Shown here: positions 17,764 through 26,937 of the stretch, piece after piece
Position numbering within the stretch: position 1 is the first letter of the stretch
Layout: each line of letters starts with the position of its first letter
From: Paenibacillus sacheonensis
Lineage (GTDB): Bacteria; Bacillota; Bacilli; Paenibacillales; Paenibacillaceae
Direction of reading: 5' to 3'
DNA: 64,000 nucleotides
Assembly: GCF_009909195.1 (NCBI RefSeq)
Contig: NZ_JAAAMU010000010.1
Coordinates: forward strand, 1 to 64,000
The notes under the pieces: generated by a model
Seen by the model: only the letters and a program-made list of their open reading frames with translations
What the model was told of the DNA's origin: nothing
Databases searched by the model: none
Made by a program: the position numbers and the translations under genes

Positions 17764-19323
17764 ATGCAACGCAAATCAAAAATCGCCACCGCGCTGCTTA
17801 CCGTCGCGTTCGTTTCTTCGCTCGCGCTGACGGGCTGCGGGAATTCGAACAACGGGAACAACGGGAACGCGGCTAACGCGGCGGAGCTGGAGACCGGGAA
17901 CGCAAATGCGAATGCGGCGCAGACGGAGAACGAGGCGCCCGCGGACGACAAACCGGCCCTGGATCCGGTAGAACTGTCGATCTACTACCCGGGCACCGAA
18001 CAGAAGGACGTAGCCGCGGTCGAAGAGGAAATGAACAAGCTGCTCAAGGACAAGATCAATGCCACCGTCAAAATCAACGCGGTCGACTGGGGCAACTGGA
18101 GCCAGAAGATCAACCTGATGGTCGCGTCCGGAGAACCGTTCGATCTGTTGTTCACGGCGGGCTGGGACAATTTCAGCGGCAACGTCGCCAAAGGCGCGTT
18201 CCTGGACGTCACTTCGCTGATCGATCAATACGCGCCGGAAACGAAGGCTCAGATGAACCCCGAGCTGCTGACGGGTACGGCGATCGACGGCAAGAATTAC
18301 GCCGTGCCGGTAGAGAAAGAGATGGCCAGCGAATTCGGCATCGTGCTGAACAAGGATCTCGCGGACAAATACAGCTTCGACATCGGCACGATCAAGTCGT
18401 ACGCCGATCTGGAACCGATGCTGCAGACGATCAAGGAGAAGGAGCCGAACGTCGTTCCGTTCTGGGGCGGCAAGAACAACATCTCCCTGATTCCGTTCGA
18501 GCAAATCGGAGCCGTGCCGGGCGCGATCAAGAAGGACGGCGCCACGACGGTCGTCGACCAATGGGAAACGCCTGAAATGAAGGACATGCTGAAACTGATG
18601 AAGGACTGGAATCAGAAAGGCTACTTCCAGAAGGATCCCGCCACGCAGAAGGACGCAGGCCCTTTCAACAAGGCCGGTACGGTCTTCGCGCAATGGCAGC
18701 AGCTCACGCCGGGCAAGGACAAGGTGCTCAGCCAACAATGGGGCCATCCGATCGTGCAGGTGGTCATGACGGAGCCGTACACGACCAGCGGCGATCTGAA
18801 CGGCGCCATGACGGCCATCTCCCGGACGTCCAAAAATCCGGAGCGCGCCATGATGCTGATCAATCTGCTCCACACGGACGCTCAGCTGCTGAACACGCTC
18901 GTAAACGGCGTGGAAGGCAAGCATTTCGCGAAAGCGAGCAACACCGTCATTAAGCTGCCGGACGGCGTTGTAGCCGGCCAAAGCGGTTACGCGCCGGGCA
19001 ACAACTATATGTTCGGCAGCCAATTCCTCAATTACCTGTGGGATAACGAAGATCCGAAGAAGTGGGAAGCGTACAAGGCGTTCAACGCTTCGGCGAAGCC
19101 TTCTCCGATCGTCGGTTTCAGCTATAACGCGGAACCGGTCAAGAACGAGGAAGCGGCGATCGCCAATATCTACAATACGTATATCGACGGCCTGAGCACC
19201 GGCGTCATGGATCCCGACAAGGATCTGCCTGCTTTCATCGATAAGATGAAGAAAGCCGGACTCGATAAAGTCATTGCCGAGAAACAAAAGCAGATTGATG
19301 CGTTCCTGAGCAGCAAGAAATAA
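17764..19323 (+). CDS. Sugar-binding lipoprotein of ABC importer (LplA-like)
   Basis: 519 residues. The lipobox ALTGC (Cys25) is followed by an Asn/Ala/Glu-rich linker, then a family 1 solute-binding body (LSIYYPGTEQKDVAAVEEEMNK, then ASGEPFDLLFTAGWDN). It resembles the large binding proteins paired with LplB/YtcP-type permeases in Paenibacillus. AAAGGAGG precedes the ATG. It is the first gene of an operon with two permeases and a glycosidase. A hairpin after it probably keeps its mRNA more abundant than that of the permeases. No ATPase gene is present, so a shared MsmX-type ATPase elsewhere is expected. Confidence 0.92.
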   Translation: MQRKSKIATALLTVAFVSSLALTGCGNSNNGNNGNAANAAELETGNANANAAQTENEAPADDKPALDPVELSIYYPGTEQKDVAAVEEEMNKLLKDKINATVKINAVDWGNWSQKINLMVASGEPFDLLFTAGWDNFSGNVAKGAFLDVTSLIDQYAPETKAQMNPELLTGTAIDGKNYAVPVEKEMASEFGIVLNKDLADKYSFDIGTIKSYADLEPMLQTIKEKEPNVVPFWGGKNNISLIPFEQIGAVPGAIKKDGATTVVDQWETPEMKDMLKLMKDWNQKGYFQKDPATQKDAGPFNKAGTVFAQWQQLTPGKDKVLSQQWGHPIVQVVMTEPYTTSGDLNGAMTAISRTSKNPERAMMLINLLHTDAQLLNTLVNGVEGKHFAKASNTVIKLPDGVVAGQSGYAPGNNYMFGSQFLNYLWDNEDPKKWEAYKAFNASAKPSPIVGFSYNAEPVKNEEAAIANIYNTYIDGLSTGVMDPDKDLPAFIDKMKKAGLDKVIAEKQKQIDAFLSSKK

Positions 19324-19340
19324 CACCCGAAGGCGTCAAG

Positions 19341-19375
19341 AGAGGCCGGCGCGCTCTAGCGATTGCCGGCCTCTT
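19341..19375 (+). terminator. Intra-operon hairpin
   Basis: AGAGGCCGGC pairs with GCCGGCCTCT across a 14-base loop, followed only by TTCC. The lack of a T run suggests an mRNA-stabilising or partly terminating hairpin between the binding-protein and permease genes. Confidence 0.6.
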
Positions 19376-19403
19376 CCATTGGATAACGAAAGGAGCGGAG
19401 CTC

Positions 19404-20327
19404 ATGAACCGTCGCGCTGGATTGCTGTTCAACCTGGTGAAGTACCGCGCCTTGTTCCTCATGGTGGTCTTGCCGGCAGCGGTGCTGGTTTTCAATAATT
19501 ATATCCCGATGTTCGGCGGCATCGTCGCTTTCAAGAACTACAATTTCGAAGGCGGCATTCTCGGCAGCCCCTGGGCGGGCCTCGATAATTTCAAGTATTT
19601 GTTCCAGACGGAAGACGCCTTGGTCGCGACCCGCAATACGGTGCTCTACAATGGATTGTTTATCGTGCTTAACACGGTCTGCGCCATCTTCTTGGCGATC
19701 GCCTTGAACGAATTGCGAAGCCGTAAGCTGGCGAAGTTTTTCCAGAGCAGCTTGCTTTTCCCTTATTTCTTGTCTTTCGTAGCCGTCAGTTACTTGGCGT
19801 ACGCATTCTTGGGCGGATATGGCTACATCAACAAAATGATCTTGGAGCCGCTCGGGTTCCATGACATCTCGTGGTATACCGAGCCGAAATATTGGACGGT
19901 CATTCTTCCGCTCGTTAACCTATGGAAAAATGTCGGTTACGGCATGGTCGTCTATCTGGCGGCCATCATCGGAATCGATCAGGAATATTACGAGGCGGCC
20001 GTTATCGACGGCGCCTCCAAATGGCAGCAGATCCGGAAAATAACGATCCCGCTTATCGTCCCGGTCATCATCGTGCTCGTGATTTTGCAGATCGGCCGCA
20101 TCTTCAATGCGGATTTCGGCTTGTTCTATCAGGTACCGCTCAATACGGGCGTGCTTTATCCGACGACCAACGTCATCGATACGTTCGTCTATCGGTCGCT
20201 GCTGGTCACCGGCAACGTGGGGATGTCGGCTGCGGCTTCGGTCTACCAGTCGGTAGTCGGGTTCGTTCTGGTGCTGTTGACGAATCTGATCGTGCGCAAG
20301 ACAAGCCGAGAAAACGCGCTGTTCTAG
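19404..20327 (+). CDS. Sugar ABC importer permease 1 (LplB/UgpA-like)
   Basis: 307 residues with six predicted membrane segments. The cytoplasmic EAA loop is intact: YYEAAVIDGASKWQQIRKITIPL, which docks the ATPase. GAAAGGAG precedes the ATG. It is the second gene of the operon, 80 bp after the binding protein and 13 bp before the partner permease; the two form the heterodimeric channel. Confidence 0.93.
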   Translation: MNRRAGLLFNLVKYRALFLMVVLPAAVLVFNNYIPMFGGIVAFKNYNFEGGILGSPWAGLDNFKYLFQTEDALVATRNTVLYNGLFIVLNTVCAIFLAIALNELRSRKLAKFFQSSLLFPYFLSFVAVSYLAYAFLGGYGYINKMILEPLGFHDISWYTEPKYWTVILPLVNLWKNVGYGMVVYLAAIIGIDQEYYEAAVIDGASKWQQIRKITIPLIVPVIIVLVILQIGRIFNADFGLFYQVPLNTGVLYPTTNVIDTFVYRSLLVTGNVGMSAAASVYQSVVGFVLVLLTNLIVRKTSRENALF

Positions 20328-20340
20328 GAGGGAACCGAAA

Positions 20341-21303
20341 ATGAATGCTCATGCCGAAACGAAGCTCTCGGCCGGCGGCCCTGCGGATCGGAAGCGCGAG
20401 GCCGAGCAGCAGCATACCTACAACGGGTTATCGGGAGCGGCCAATACAGCGTTGGTCGTTGTTTTCGCGCTGCTCAGCCTGGCTTGCCTGTATCCGCTGC
20501 TGCTCGTCGTAGCGGTGTCGTTCACGGACGAACAGTCGATCGTGGCCCACGGCTACAATATCGTACCGAGGCAATTTTCCTTGTACGCTTACCGGTATTT
20601 GTTCGACGACGCCTCGCAAATCTTCCGTGCTTACGGCGTATCGATCGCGGTCACGCTGGTCGGTACGTTAGGGAGCTTGCTGCTCACCTCGCTGCTCGCA
20701 TTCCCGCTGTCCCGCAGAGACATGCCCTACCGTAATACCCTCGCCTTTGCCGTGTTCTTCACGATGCTCTTCAGCGGGGGGCTCGTGCCGTGGTATCTCG
20801 TCTATAATGCGGCGGGACTCAACGATACGTTGTGGGCGCTCGTCATTCCGCATCTCGTGGCGCCTTTCAACGTCATCATCATGCGCACCTTCTTCGCGAA
20901 TACGATTCCGGTGCCGCTGATCGAGTCGGCCAAGATCGACGGCGCGGGCGAACTGCGGATCTTTGCCCGGATCATCCTGCCGCTCTCCATGCCGGTCATG
21001 GCGACAATCGGCCTGTTTCAGACGCTGGCGTATTGGAACGATTGGTTTACGAGCTCGGTGTTCGTCAGCGATAACAAGCTTGTAAGCCTGCAATATTTGA
21101 TGTACAAGACCATCTACAACATTCAGTATCTGAATTCCGGGCTCGTCGACGCTTCCGTTGCCGGCAACGCCTCGACGGCGATTCCGACCGAGACGGTACG
21201 GATGGCGATGGCGATCGTCGGCATTGGCCCCATCGTGTTCGTGTACCCGCTGCTTCAGAAGTACTTCGTGAAAGGCTTGACCGTCGGTGCCGTCAAAGGC
21301 TAA
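20341..21303 (+). CDS. Sugar ABC importer permease 2 (LplC/YtcP-like)
   Basis: 320 residues: a ~35-residue charged cytoplasmic N terminus, then six membrane segments. The EAA loop is LIESAKIDGAGELRIFARIILPLSMP, and YWNDWF before the last segments is typical of the LplC/YtcP group. TAGGAGGGAA precedes the ATG. It is co-transcribed with permease 1. Confidence 0.93.
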   Translation: MNAHAETKLSAGGPADRKREAEQQHTYNGLSGAANTALVVVFALLSLACLYPLLLVVAVSFTDEQSIVAHGYNIVPRQFSLYAYRYLFDDASQIFRAYGVSIAVTLVGTLGSLLLTSLLAFPLSRRDMPYRNTLAFAVFFTMLFSGGLVPWYLVYNAAGLNDTLWALVIPHLVAPFNVIIMRTFFANTIPVPLIESAKIDGAGELRIFARIILPLSMPVMATIGLFQTLAYWNDWFTSSVFVSDNKLVSLQYLMYKTIYNIQYLNSGLVDASVAGNASTAIPTETVRMAMAIVGIGPIVFVYPLLQKYFVKGLTVGAVKG

Positions 21304-21375
21304 TCGGCCGGCGTCCAAGCCAGCAAGGCAAACATGCCGGCTCCGAACCGGCGAACCTAAGGAGGGAATCCCGTC

Positions 21376-23478
21376 GTGAACGACCCGATGGATAAATACA
21401 AGCTCGATCTTCGCCGCAGCACAGCGCCGCCTAATCATATCGCGGTGACCAGCCTGTACAGCGTCACGGCCCCTGCGCACGGCACAGTGACGGGCGTGAA
21501 GGGATGTTATTCGCCGCCTTATGCCGCAGGCGGGCTGCAGCTCCGATTGGACTTCTTGGCCGATGGCATCGAGATCGAAGATACAGGCAATCTCGGCAAG
21601 CGGGACTGCGGCCTCTTATATGCCGGAGCCGTGTGGCGACCCGACCGAATCGTGCGCCGCGGCACGTACCATTGGCTGAAGGAGCAGGGGCTCGTATCCC
21701 TGGGCGTCGTCAGCGAGCTGGTGCCGTTGACGGGCCGTGCCGGATTCGTGCTTGCCGTGCGGGTTACGAACCGGTGCGGTAGAAACATTCGGCTGGATCT
21801 CGTTCCGAAGCTTGACCCGGGCAGCGTGCGCAAGGTTCCGCTCGGCGCTTGGAATTTCAGCCCGCCGCAAGGCGGACAGGCCGCGGAGAGGCTTGGCGAC
21901 CGTCCCGTGTGGGAGAACGGCGAGATGCGGATTACATTGCATAACGATCGGCTATCGGCCGAGATGGAGCCTGGACAGGAGTGCGTTTTCCGCATAGCGG
22001 TCGTCATGAGCGAAGCTGGAAACGCAGACGAAAGCCAAACCCTAAACACATTAGAAAGCACGGCCTCTGTGGAGGCAAGACTGGCCGAGTGGGAAGCGGA
22101 GACGGAAGAACGGTGGCGATCGGTTATCGCTCGTTCCGAAGCCGCGGTCCCGCGGATCGAGACGGATATTCCCGGGCTCGAGGCGTATTACCATCGTTCG
22201 TTGATTAGCGGCCTGATCTGCCTGTGGGACCATCCGGAATTCAAAATCCGGCCCTTCCCGGTCACGTCGGGGATCGACGGCGGCGGCATCAACAACTATC
22301 CATGGGATGCGGCGGGTTATGTGGGCCAAACCTTGACGATGCTCCTGGGAAGCGAAGGCTGGCAGCAGTACTTGCGCTTCATGGAAGAGGGCGGGATCGA
22401 CCGGCATATCTGTTTCGCCCCGGACGGAACGGGCGATGAACCGTTCGCTTATTCGTACAGCCTGTGGGCGTTCTTCCACTTTGCCTGGTCGTCCTGCAGC
22501 CAGCATGGCGATGGCAGTCATCTCTATCCGGTATTGAAGCGGGTGCTGGAAATCGACGAAGATCGCCTTCCCCGCCGCGGCGAACTGCTCGACTACGGCA
22601 ATCATCATCACCTGCTGGAGATGCGCGGCAGCGGCTACGAGCATGTCGTCGCAAGTCCGAATTCGGAGAGGGCGTGGTGCTACGACCGTTTGGCGGATCT
22701 GGCGGCACGGCTCGGGCTGGAGGAGGCGGGAAACTGGCGGGCCAAGTCGGCTCGCATCCGCCAAGCCATTCAGGACGAGTTATGGGACGGAGAGGCGAAG
22801 TGGTTCCGAAGCTTGTATCCGGATGGGCACGAGGAAATCATTTATTCCATTCAAGCCTATGATGCGCTGCGGATGGGGGCATGCACGCCCGAGATGGAAA
22901 GCGCGCTGCTGTCCCATTTGCGCGAAGGGGCGTTTCTCGGCGAATGCGGCGTGTCCAGTATATCGGCTGAAGACGAGCTCCACTACGAGGTGAACGATCC
23001 CGATTGGTCGGGCGGCGGAAGTTTCGGCGGAGAGGGGCCGATTCTGGCGCAGACGCTGTGGGAAATCGGACGGCCGGCGCTGGCGTGGGACGTATTGAAG
23101 CGCCACTTGTGGATCGGCAATAGACTACCTTATATACCGCAGGAGCATTATTGCGACCGTCCGATGGCTCCGTCGCATAAGCGCGCCAACAATATTTCCG
23201 GCATGGCCGGCGCTCAAGCGGTAATATTCGGCATGGCCGGCATTCGGCCGCAGCTTGACGGACGACTGTTTATCCATCCTCAGCCTCCGGAGGAAGGACG
23301 CGTATCGATCCTGGGCTACGATTTCCGCGGTCATCGCTACGATGTTCATATGGAGCCCGGGAACTGCAGGATCGTCCGCGACGGCAATGAAATCTATCAC
23401 GGCGTTCCGACGCTTCGCGTCGTCGCATCGAATCATGAAGAAAATGTTGACACTGCAGGCAGCTTTATGATAATTTAA
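21376..23478 (+). CDS. Cytosolic six-hairpin (alpha/alpha toroid) glycoside hydrolase
   Basis: 700 residues from a GTG start with AAGGAGGGA at normal spacing. There is no signal peptide, so it should act in the cytosol on imported oligosaccharide. The N-terminal ~250 residues form a beta-sandwich. Residues ~270-620 look like an (alpha/alpha)6 barrel of the GH37/GH63/MGH1-like superfamily (INNYPWDAAGYVGQT, FAPDGTGDEPFAYSYSLWAFF, GGSFGGEGPILAQTLWEIGR), followed by a short beta-sandwich tail. I cannot name the GH family or substrate. It ends the importer operon; its last codons contain the promoter of the next tRNA-Leu. Confidence 0.75.
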   Translation: MNDPMDKYKLDLRRSTAPPNHIAVTSLYSVTAPAHGTVTGVKGCYSPPYAAGGLQLRLDFLADGIEIEDTGNLGKRDCGLLYAGAVWRPDRIVRRGTYHWLKEQGLVSLGVVSELVPLTGRAGFVLAVRVTNRCGRNIRLDLVPKLDPGSVRKVPLGAWNFSPPQGGQAAERLGDRPVWENGEMRITLHNDRLSAEMEPGQECVFRIAVVMSEAGNADESQTLNTLESTASVEARLAEWEAETEERWRSVIARSEAAVPRIETDIPGLEAYYHRSLISGLICLWDHPEFKIRPFPVTSGIDGGGINNYPWDAAGYVGQTLTMLLGSEGWQQYLRFMEEGGIDRHICFAPDGTGDEPFAYSYSLWAFFHFAWSSCSQHGDGSHLYPVLKRVLEIDEDRLPRRGELLDYGNHHHLLEMRGSGYEHVVASPNSERAWCYDRLADLAARLGLEEAGNWRAKSARIRQAIQDELWDGEAKWFRSLYPDGHEEIIYSIQAYDALRMGACTPEMESALLSHLREGAFLGECGVSSISAEDELHYEVNDPDWSGGGSFGGEGPILAQTLWEIGRPALAWDVLKRHLWIGNRLPYIPQEHYCDRPMAPSHKRANNISGMAGAQAVIFGMAGIRPQLDGRLFIHPQPPEEGRVSILGYDFRGHRYDVHMEPGNCRIVRDGNEIYHGVPTLRVVASNHEENVDTAGSFMII
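23447..23476 (+). promoter_or_regulatory. Promoter of tRNA-Leu copy 2, inside the end of a CDS
   Basis: TTGACA, an 18-bp spacer ending in ATGA, then TAATTT. The element lies within the last ten codons of the glycosidase gene, and its -10 overlaps the stop codon. The -10 is 50 bp from the tRNA. Confidence 0.6.
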
Positions 23479-23520
23479 TAAACGTTGCTTCTGATCGTCG
23501 AGAAACGACATCTGCCAGAT

Positions 23521-23607
23521 GCGGTCGTGGCGGAATTGGCAGACGCGCTAGATTCAGGTTCTAGTGGTGTAACAGCCGTGGAGGTTCGAGTCCTCTCGAC
23601 CGCACCA
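23521..23607 (+). tRNA. tRNA-Leu (anticodon CAG), copy 2
   Basis: An 87-nt sequence identical to the copy at 6511, including encoded CCA. The leader CATCTGCC.GAT is also conserved just upstream. Confidence 0.97.
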
Positions 23608-23622
23608 ACCTTATCAACCAAG

Positions 23623-23654
23623 GAAGCCCCGCTTACGGCAGGGCTTCTTTTTTG
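23623..23654 (+). terminator. Terminator of tRNA-Leu copy 2
   Basis: GAAGCCC and GGGCTTC pair, followed by a T-rich run (TTTTTT). The rest of the gap to 23892 shows no gene. Confidence 0.8.
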
Positions 23655-23892
23655 CTGCCTTTTTACGCTGATTTTATGCTTCCTCGGAGCCTTTGCTCCG
23701 GCACCAGCGAACAGCGCATTGGCTTTCAAGCTTCACCCTTCCGAGAAGAAGGGCTTTTTGCGCTTCCCGCCCGCGAATGAAACCTTTCGATGGCGTTGGA
23801 GACAATTTGTTTACAAGTTATCAACCTTCCGATGACATTCAACCGTTATAACTAAGAGACGAACATGAAAGATTATCGATCGGGAGGACATC

Positions 23893-24654
23893 ATGAAGAG
23901 ACGCAGGAGAATAAAGAGATCCGTCCGTTTGGCGATCGCGGGCATATTGTTGATCGTGCTGGGCAGTTCTCTGGCTTCGTTCATACGCCACCAAATAGAT
24001 GGAACAAAACCGCTTGCGGGAAGCGTGCAGGACGGTAACAAGTCAGCAGCCGACGGAGAAGATCCGCCGGATAACGTCTATCGTATCGTCATCGATCCCG
24101 GACACGGCGGCAAAGATCCGGGGTCCGAAGGAAGCGGCGGCAGCCGGGAGAAGGACAGTAACCTTTCTCTCGCCCTGAAAGTCTACGACCTGCTGAAGAA
24201 GGACCCCGCGTTCGCGCCGCGGATGACCCGTTCGGACGATACGTTCGTGGAATTAAGCGACCGGGCGGGCGCGGCCAACGATTGGGATGCGGATGTTCTG
24301 CTGTCGATCCACGGCAACGCGTTCGAGGACCCGAGCATCGGGGGAACGGAAACCTACTATCGGTACGACAATGGCATTCCGCTCGCGGAAGCCATTCATC
24401 GGAAGGTGGTGGAGGCAATGGGCTTTCCCGACCGCGGCGTGAAGGAGGAGCACCTGAAGGTGCTTTCTTTGAGCAACATGCCCGCAGTCCTGATCGAACC
24501 CGGGTATCTTACGAATCCCGGCGAGGAATCCGTCCTGCTGAGCGAGGATGGACAAATGAAAGCGGCGCAGGCAATCGCGGATGGGCTGAAGTCTTACTTG
24601 CAGGCTAACGGACAAAGCGCCGGCTCATCGGACGAATTGTCCTCCGAACGGTGA
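23893..24654 (+). CDS. N-acetylmuramoyl-L-alanine amidase (Amidase_3)
   Basis: 253 residues. A basic N terminus with one membrane segment (VRLAIAGILLIVLGSSLASF) and a short linker precede a zinc amidase domain from ~60: IDPGHGGKDPGSEG (zinc His), the REKD Glu, LLSIHGNAF (zinc His) and a C-terminal LIEPGYLTNP with the catalytic Glu. It cleaves the bond between MurNAc and the stem peptide and is probably membrane-tethered outside the cell. CGGGAGG precedes the ATG. It resembles CwlD-type amidases in size, but no gerD or spore gene is adjacent. Confidence 0.9.
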   Translation: MKRRRRIKRSVRLAIAGILLIVLGSSLASFIRHQIDGTKPLAGSVQDGNKSAADGEDPPDNVYRIVIDPGHGGKDPGSEGSGGSREKDSNLSLALKVYDLLKKDPAFAPRMTRSDDTFVELSDRAGAANDWDADVLLSIHGNAFEDPSIGGTETYYRYDNGIPLAEAIHRKVVEAMGFPDRGVKEEHLKVLSLSNMPAVLIEPGYLTNPGEESVLLSEDGQMKAAQAIADGLKSYLQANGQSAGSSDELSSER

Positions 24655-24768
24655 ATGCGCTAATACCGTTACGTACCGGCGGCGTTTTAGGATTGAAAAC
24701 AAAGTATGCTACTATCGTGTAGACAAGCTTCATTTCCTTCATGGCGATGAACCAGATTGGAGCCCGAC

Positions 24769-25467
24769 ATGGATAAAACGAAAATCCTCATCATCGAAGA
24801 CGAAACGGCGATCGCCGATTTGCTCGCGTACGGGCTGACCAAAGAAGGCTTCGAGACGCGGACGGCGGCGAACGGGGCGGAAGGCCTCGCGGAGCTGGAA
24901 CGGTTCCGTCCGGACATGCTGCTGCTGGACTGGATGCTTCCGGACCAAAGCGGTCTCGATATATGCAAGAAGGTAACCGCCAACGACAATATTCCGATTC
25001 TCATGATCACGGCCCGGTCCGACATCACGGATAAGATTCTCGGCCTTGAATTCGGCGCGGACGATTATGTGACGAAGCCGTTCGATCTGCGGGAAGTCGT
25101 CGCAAGGATCCGAACGATTCTCCGTCGGCTGGCGCAGGCGAACCAAAGCGTGGAGGAAGCGGCGGGAAGAGCGGAGCTGCGCTTCAAGAATATCGCCATC
25201 GCGGCCGACGAGCGCATGGTGACGAAGGACGGCGAGCCGGTCGAGCTGACGCCGAAGGAGTTCGATCTGCTGATGACGCTGCTCGGCCACCGGGGCAAAA
25301 TCTTCACGCGCTCGGAGCTGCTCGACTTCGTCTGGGGCTATGATTTTCCCGGCGATACGCGCACCGTCGATACCCATATCCAGCGGCTGCGCAAGAAGCT
25401 CGATGCCGCCGATCTGATCACGACCGTGTTCGGCATCGGCTACAAATTCGAGCGGCGGACGGAGTAA
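24769..25467 (+). CDS. OmpR/PhoB-family response regulator
   Basis: 232 residues from the ATG at 24769 (TTGGAG upstream). The receiver domain has IIEDE, phosphoacceptor Asp54 in LLLDWMLP and YVTKPFD. The C-terminal winged helix carries LTPKEFDLLMTLLGHRGKIFTRSELLDFVWGYDFPGDTRTVDTHIQRLRKKL-type sequence. It is the first gene of a three-gene operon with a kinase and a lipoprotein. Confidence 0.93.
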   Translation: MDKTKILIIEDETAIADLLAYGLTKEGFETRTAANGAEGLAELERFRPDMLLLDWMLPDQSGLDICKKVTANDNIPILMITARSDITDKILGLEFGADDYVTKPFDLREVVARIRTILRRLAQANQSVEEAAGRAELRFKNIAIAADERMVTKDGEPVELTPKEFDLLMTLLGHRGKIFTRSELLDFVWGYDFPGDTRTVDTHIQRLRKKLDAADLITTVFGIGYKFERRTE

Positions 25468-25470
25468 CGG

Positions 25471-26937
25471 ATGTTCCGCACGATCCGAGGCAAATTCGTC
25501 GTCGGCTTCTTCCTTATCTTCAGCCTGTCCTTCCTCGCGATGTACGGTACGTTGAAGGAAGTCATCCGGACCAGCAACCAGAAGATCATCACCTCCGACC
25601 TGATCGAGCTGAAAAACAACAGCAATGTCTATGTTCGCCAAGCCTTCCTCATCAATCACTTCACGAACAACGATCTCTATTTCGGTCAAATGGCCGAGGA
25701 AATGGTGGACGACCTGCATCATGCCACCTCCAGTGATGTCAGCGCGTATACCGTTGACGGGATTCTGCTCTATTCGTCCGATCGTCAGTTGTTCGCCGGC
25801 CGCGGCAGCGACGACCTGAGGCAGGCCTTGAACGGCAAGACAGCCTATACGGTGACCTACGAAGGAAGCGCCGGATCCGTCCTCTATTCGTATCCGGTGG
25901 TCATCGACGGCGTGAAGGTAGGCATCCTGCGGTTTGCCAAGGATTTCTCGCCGTTATACGAGCAGAGCGGCCGTATATTGAATATCATCTTCTACATTGC
26001 GCTGGCGATTTTCGCGGCGGCTTTCGTGTTCTCTTATATGCTCTCGCGGCATATCACGATTCCGCTCGTCAAGCTCACGCGGGCGTCCACGGAAGTAATC
26101 GGCGGCAATCTGGACGTCCGCATCGGAATCCGTCGCAAGGACGAGATCGGGCGGCTGGCGGCCAACTTCAATGACATGATCGGCCGGATCAGCAGCCAAA
26201 TCGCGACCATCGGCCGCGATCGCGACCGGCTGAAGGAGCTGAATGCGCAGGAGAAGCGATTCTTCGACAACGTCACCCACGAGCTCAAGACGCCGTTGAC
26301 CTCCATCCTGGGCTATGCCGAGATCATTCGGGAGAACGGAGAGAGCGACCGGGCGTTCTTCGACAAAGGAATGACGCACATCGTCGAGGAAAGCCGCCGC
26401 CTGCACGGGATGGTGCTTAACCTGCTCGAAGTCACGCGCCGCAGCGCCGGTCAAGAAGAAGCCGAGCTCGTCGAGACTGGCGGTATCTTGCGCGACGTAT
26501 GCGACGCGATGGCTATCCGGGCGAAGCGTTATCGCAAGCGCATCGTGCTGGAAACGGAGGGCGGGCTTTACGTGCTTGGCCAGGCGGACAGGCTGCGCCA
26601 GCTCTTCATTAATTTGCTCGACAATGCGATCAAGTACAGCTCGCCGCAATCGGAGATATCCGTTCGCAGCGAAGCCGAAGCGGAGGCTCCCGCGAGGATT
26701 CGATTCCTATTCGCTAATCGAGGCGATACCCTATCCCCCGAACAGCTTGCCAACGTATTCGAGCCGTTCTATTCGGCGGGCCGCGCCTTCCAGGAAGAAG
26801 GCAGCGTCGGTCTGGGCCTCAGCATCGTGAAGACGATCGTCGACGATCACGGAGGGACGATCCGGATGGCGAGCGAAGACAGGCAGACGAGGGTATACGT
26901 GGAGCTTCCGGCTGCGGGAATGGAGCGAAAACAATGA
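25471..26937 (+). CDS. HAMP-domain sensor histidine kinase
   Basis: 488 residues. Two membrane segments (~10-30 and ~170-192) flank a ~140-residue extracellular sensor. HAMP follows, then HisKA with His270 in VTHELKTPLTSILGYAE, then HATPase (NLLDNAIKYS, and GLGLSIVKTIVDDHGG as G box). The start is 3 bp after the regulator stop, with its ribosome-binding site inside the regulator's last codons. The signal is unknown; it sits next to a lipoprotein that may be its sensor partner. Confidence 0.92.
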   Translation: MFRTIRGKFVVGFFLIFSLSFLAMYGTLKEVIRTSNQKIITSDLIELKNNSNVYVRQAFLINHFTNNDLYFGQMAEEMVDDLHHATSSDVSAYTVDGILLYSSDRQLFAGRGSDDLRQALNGKTAYTVTYEGSAGSVLYSYPVVIDGVKVGILRFAKDFSPLYEQSGRILNIIFYIALAIFAAAFVFSYMLSRHITIPLVKLTRASTEVIGGNLDVRIGIRRKDEIGRLAANFNDMIGRISSQIATIGRDRDRLKELNAQEKRFFDNVTHELKTPLTSILGYAEIIRENGESDRAFFDKGMTHIVEESRRLHGMVLNLLEVTRRSAGQEEAELVETGGILRDVCDAMAIRAKRYRKRIVLETEGGLYVLGQADRLRQLFINLLDNAIKYSSPQSEISVRSEAEAEAPARIRFLFANRGDTLSPEQLANVFEPFYSAGRAFQEEGSVGLGLSIVKTIVDDHGGTIRMASEDRQTRVYVELPAAGMERKQ

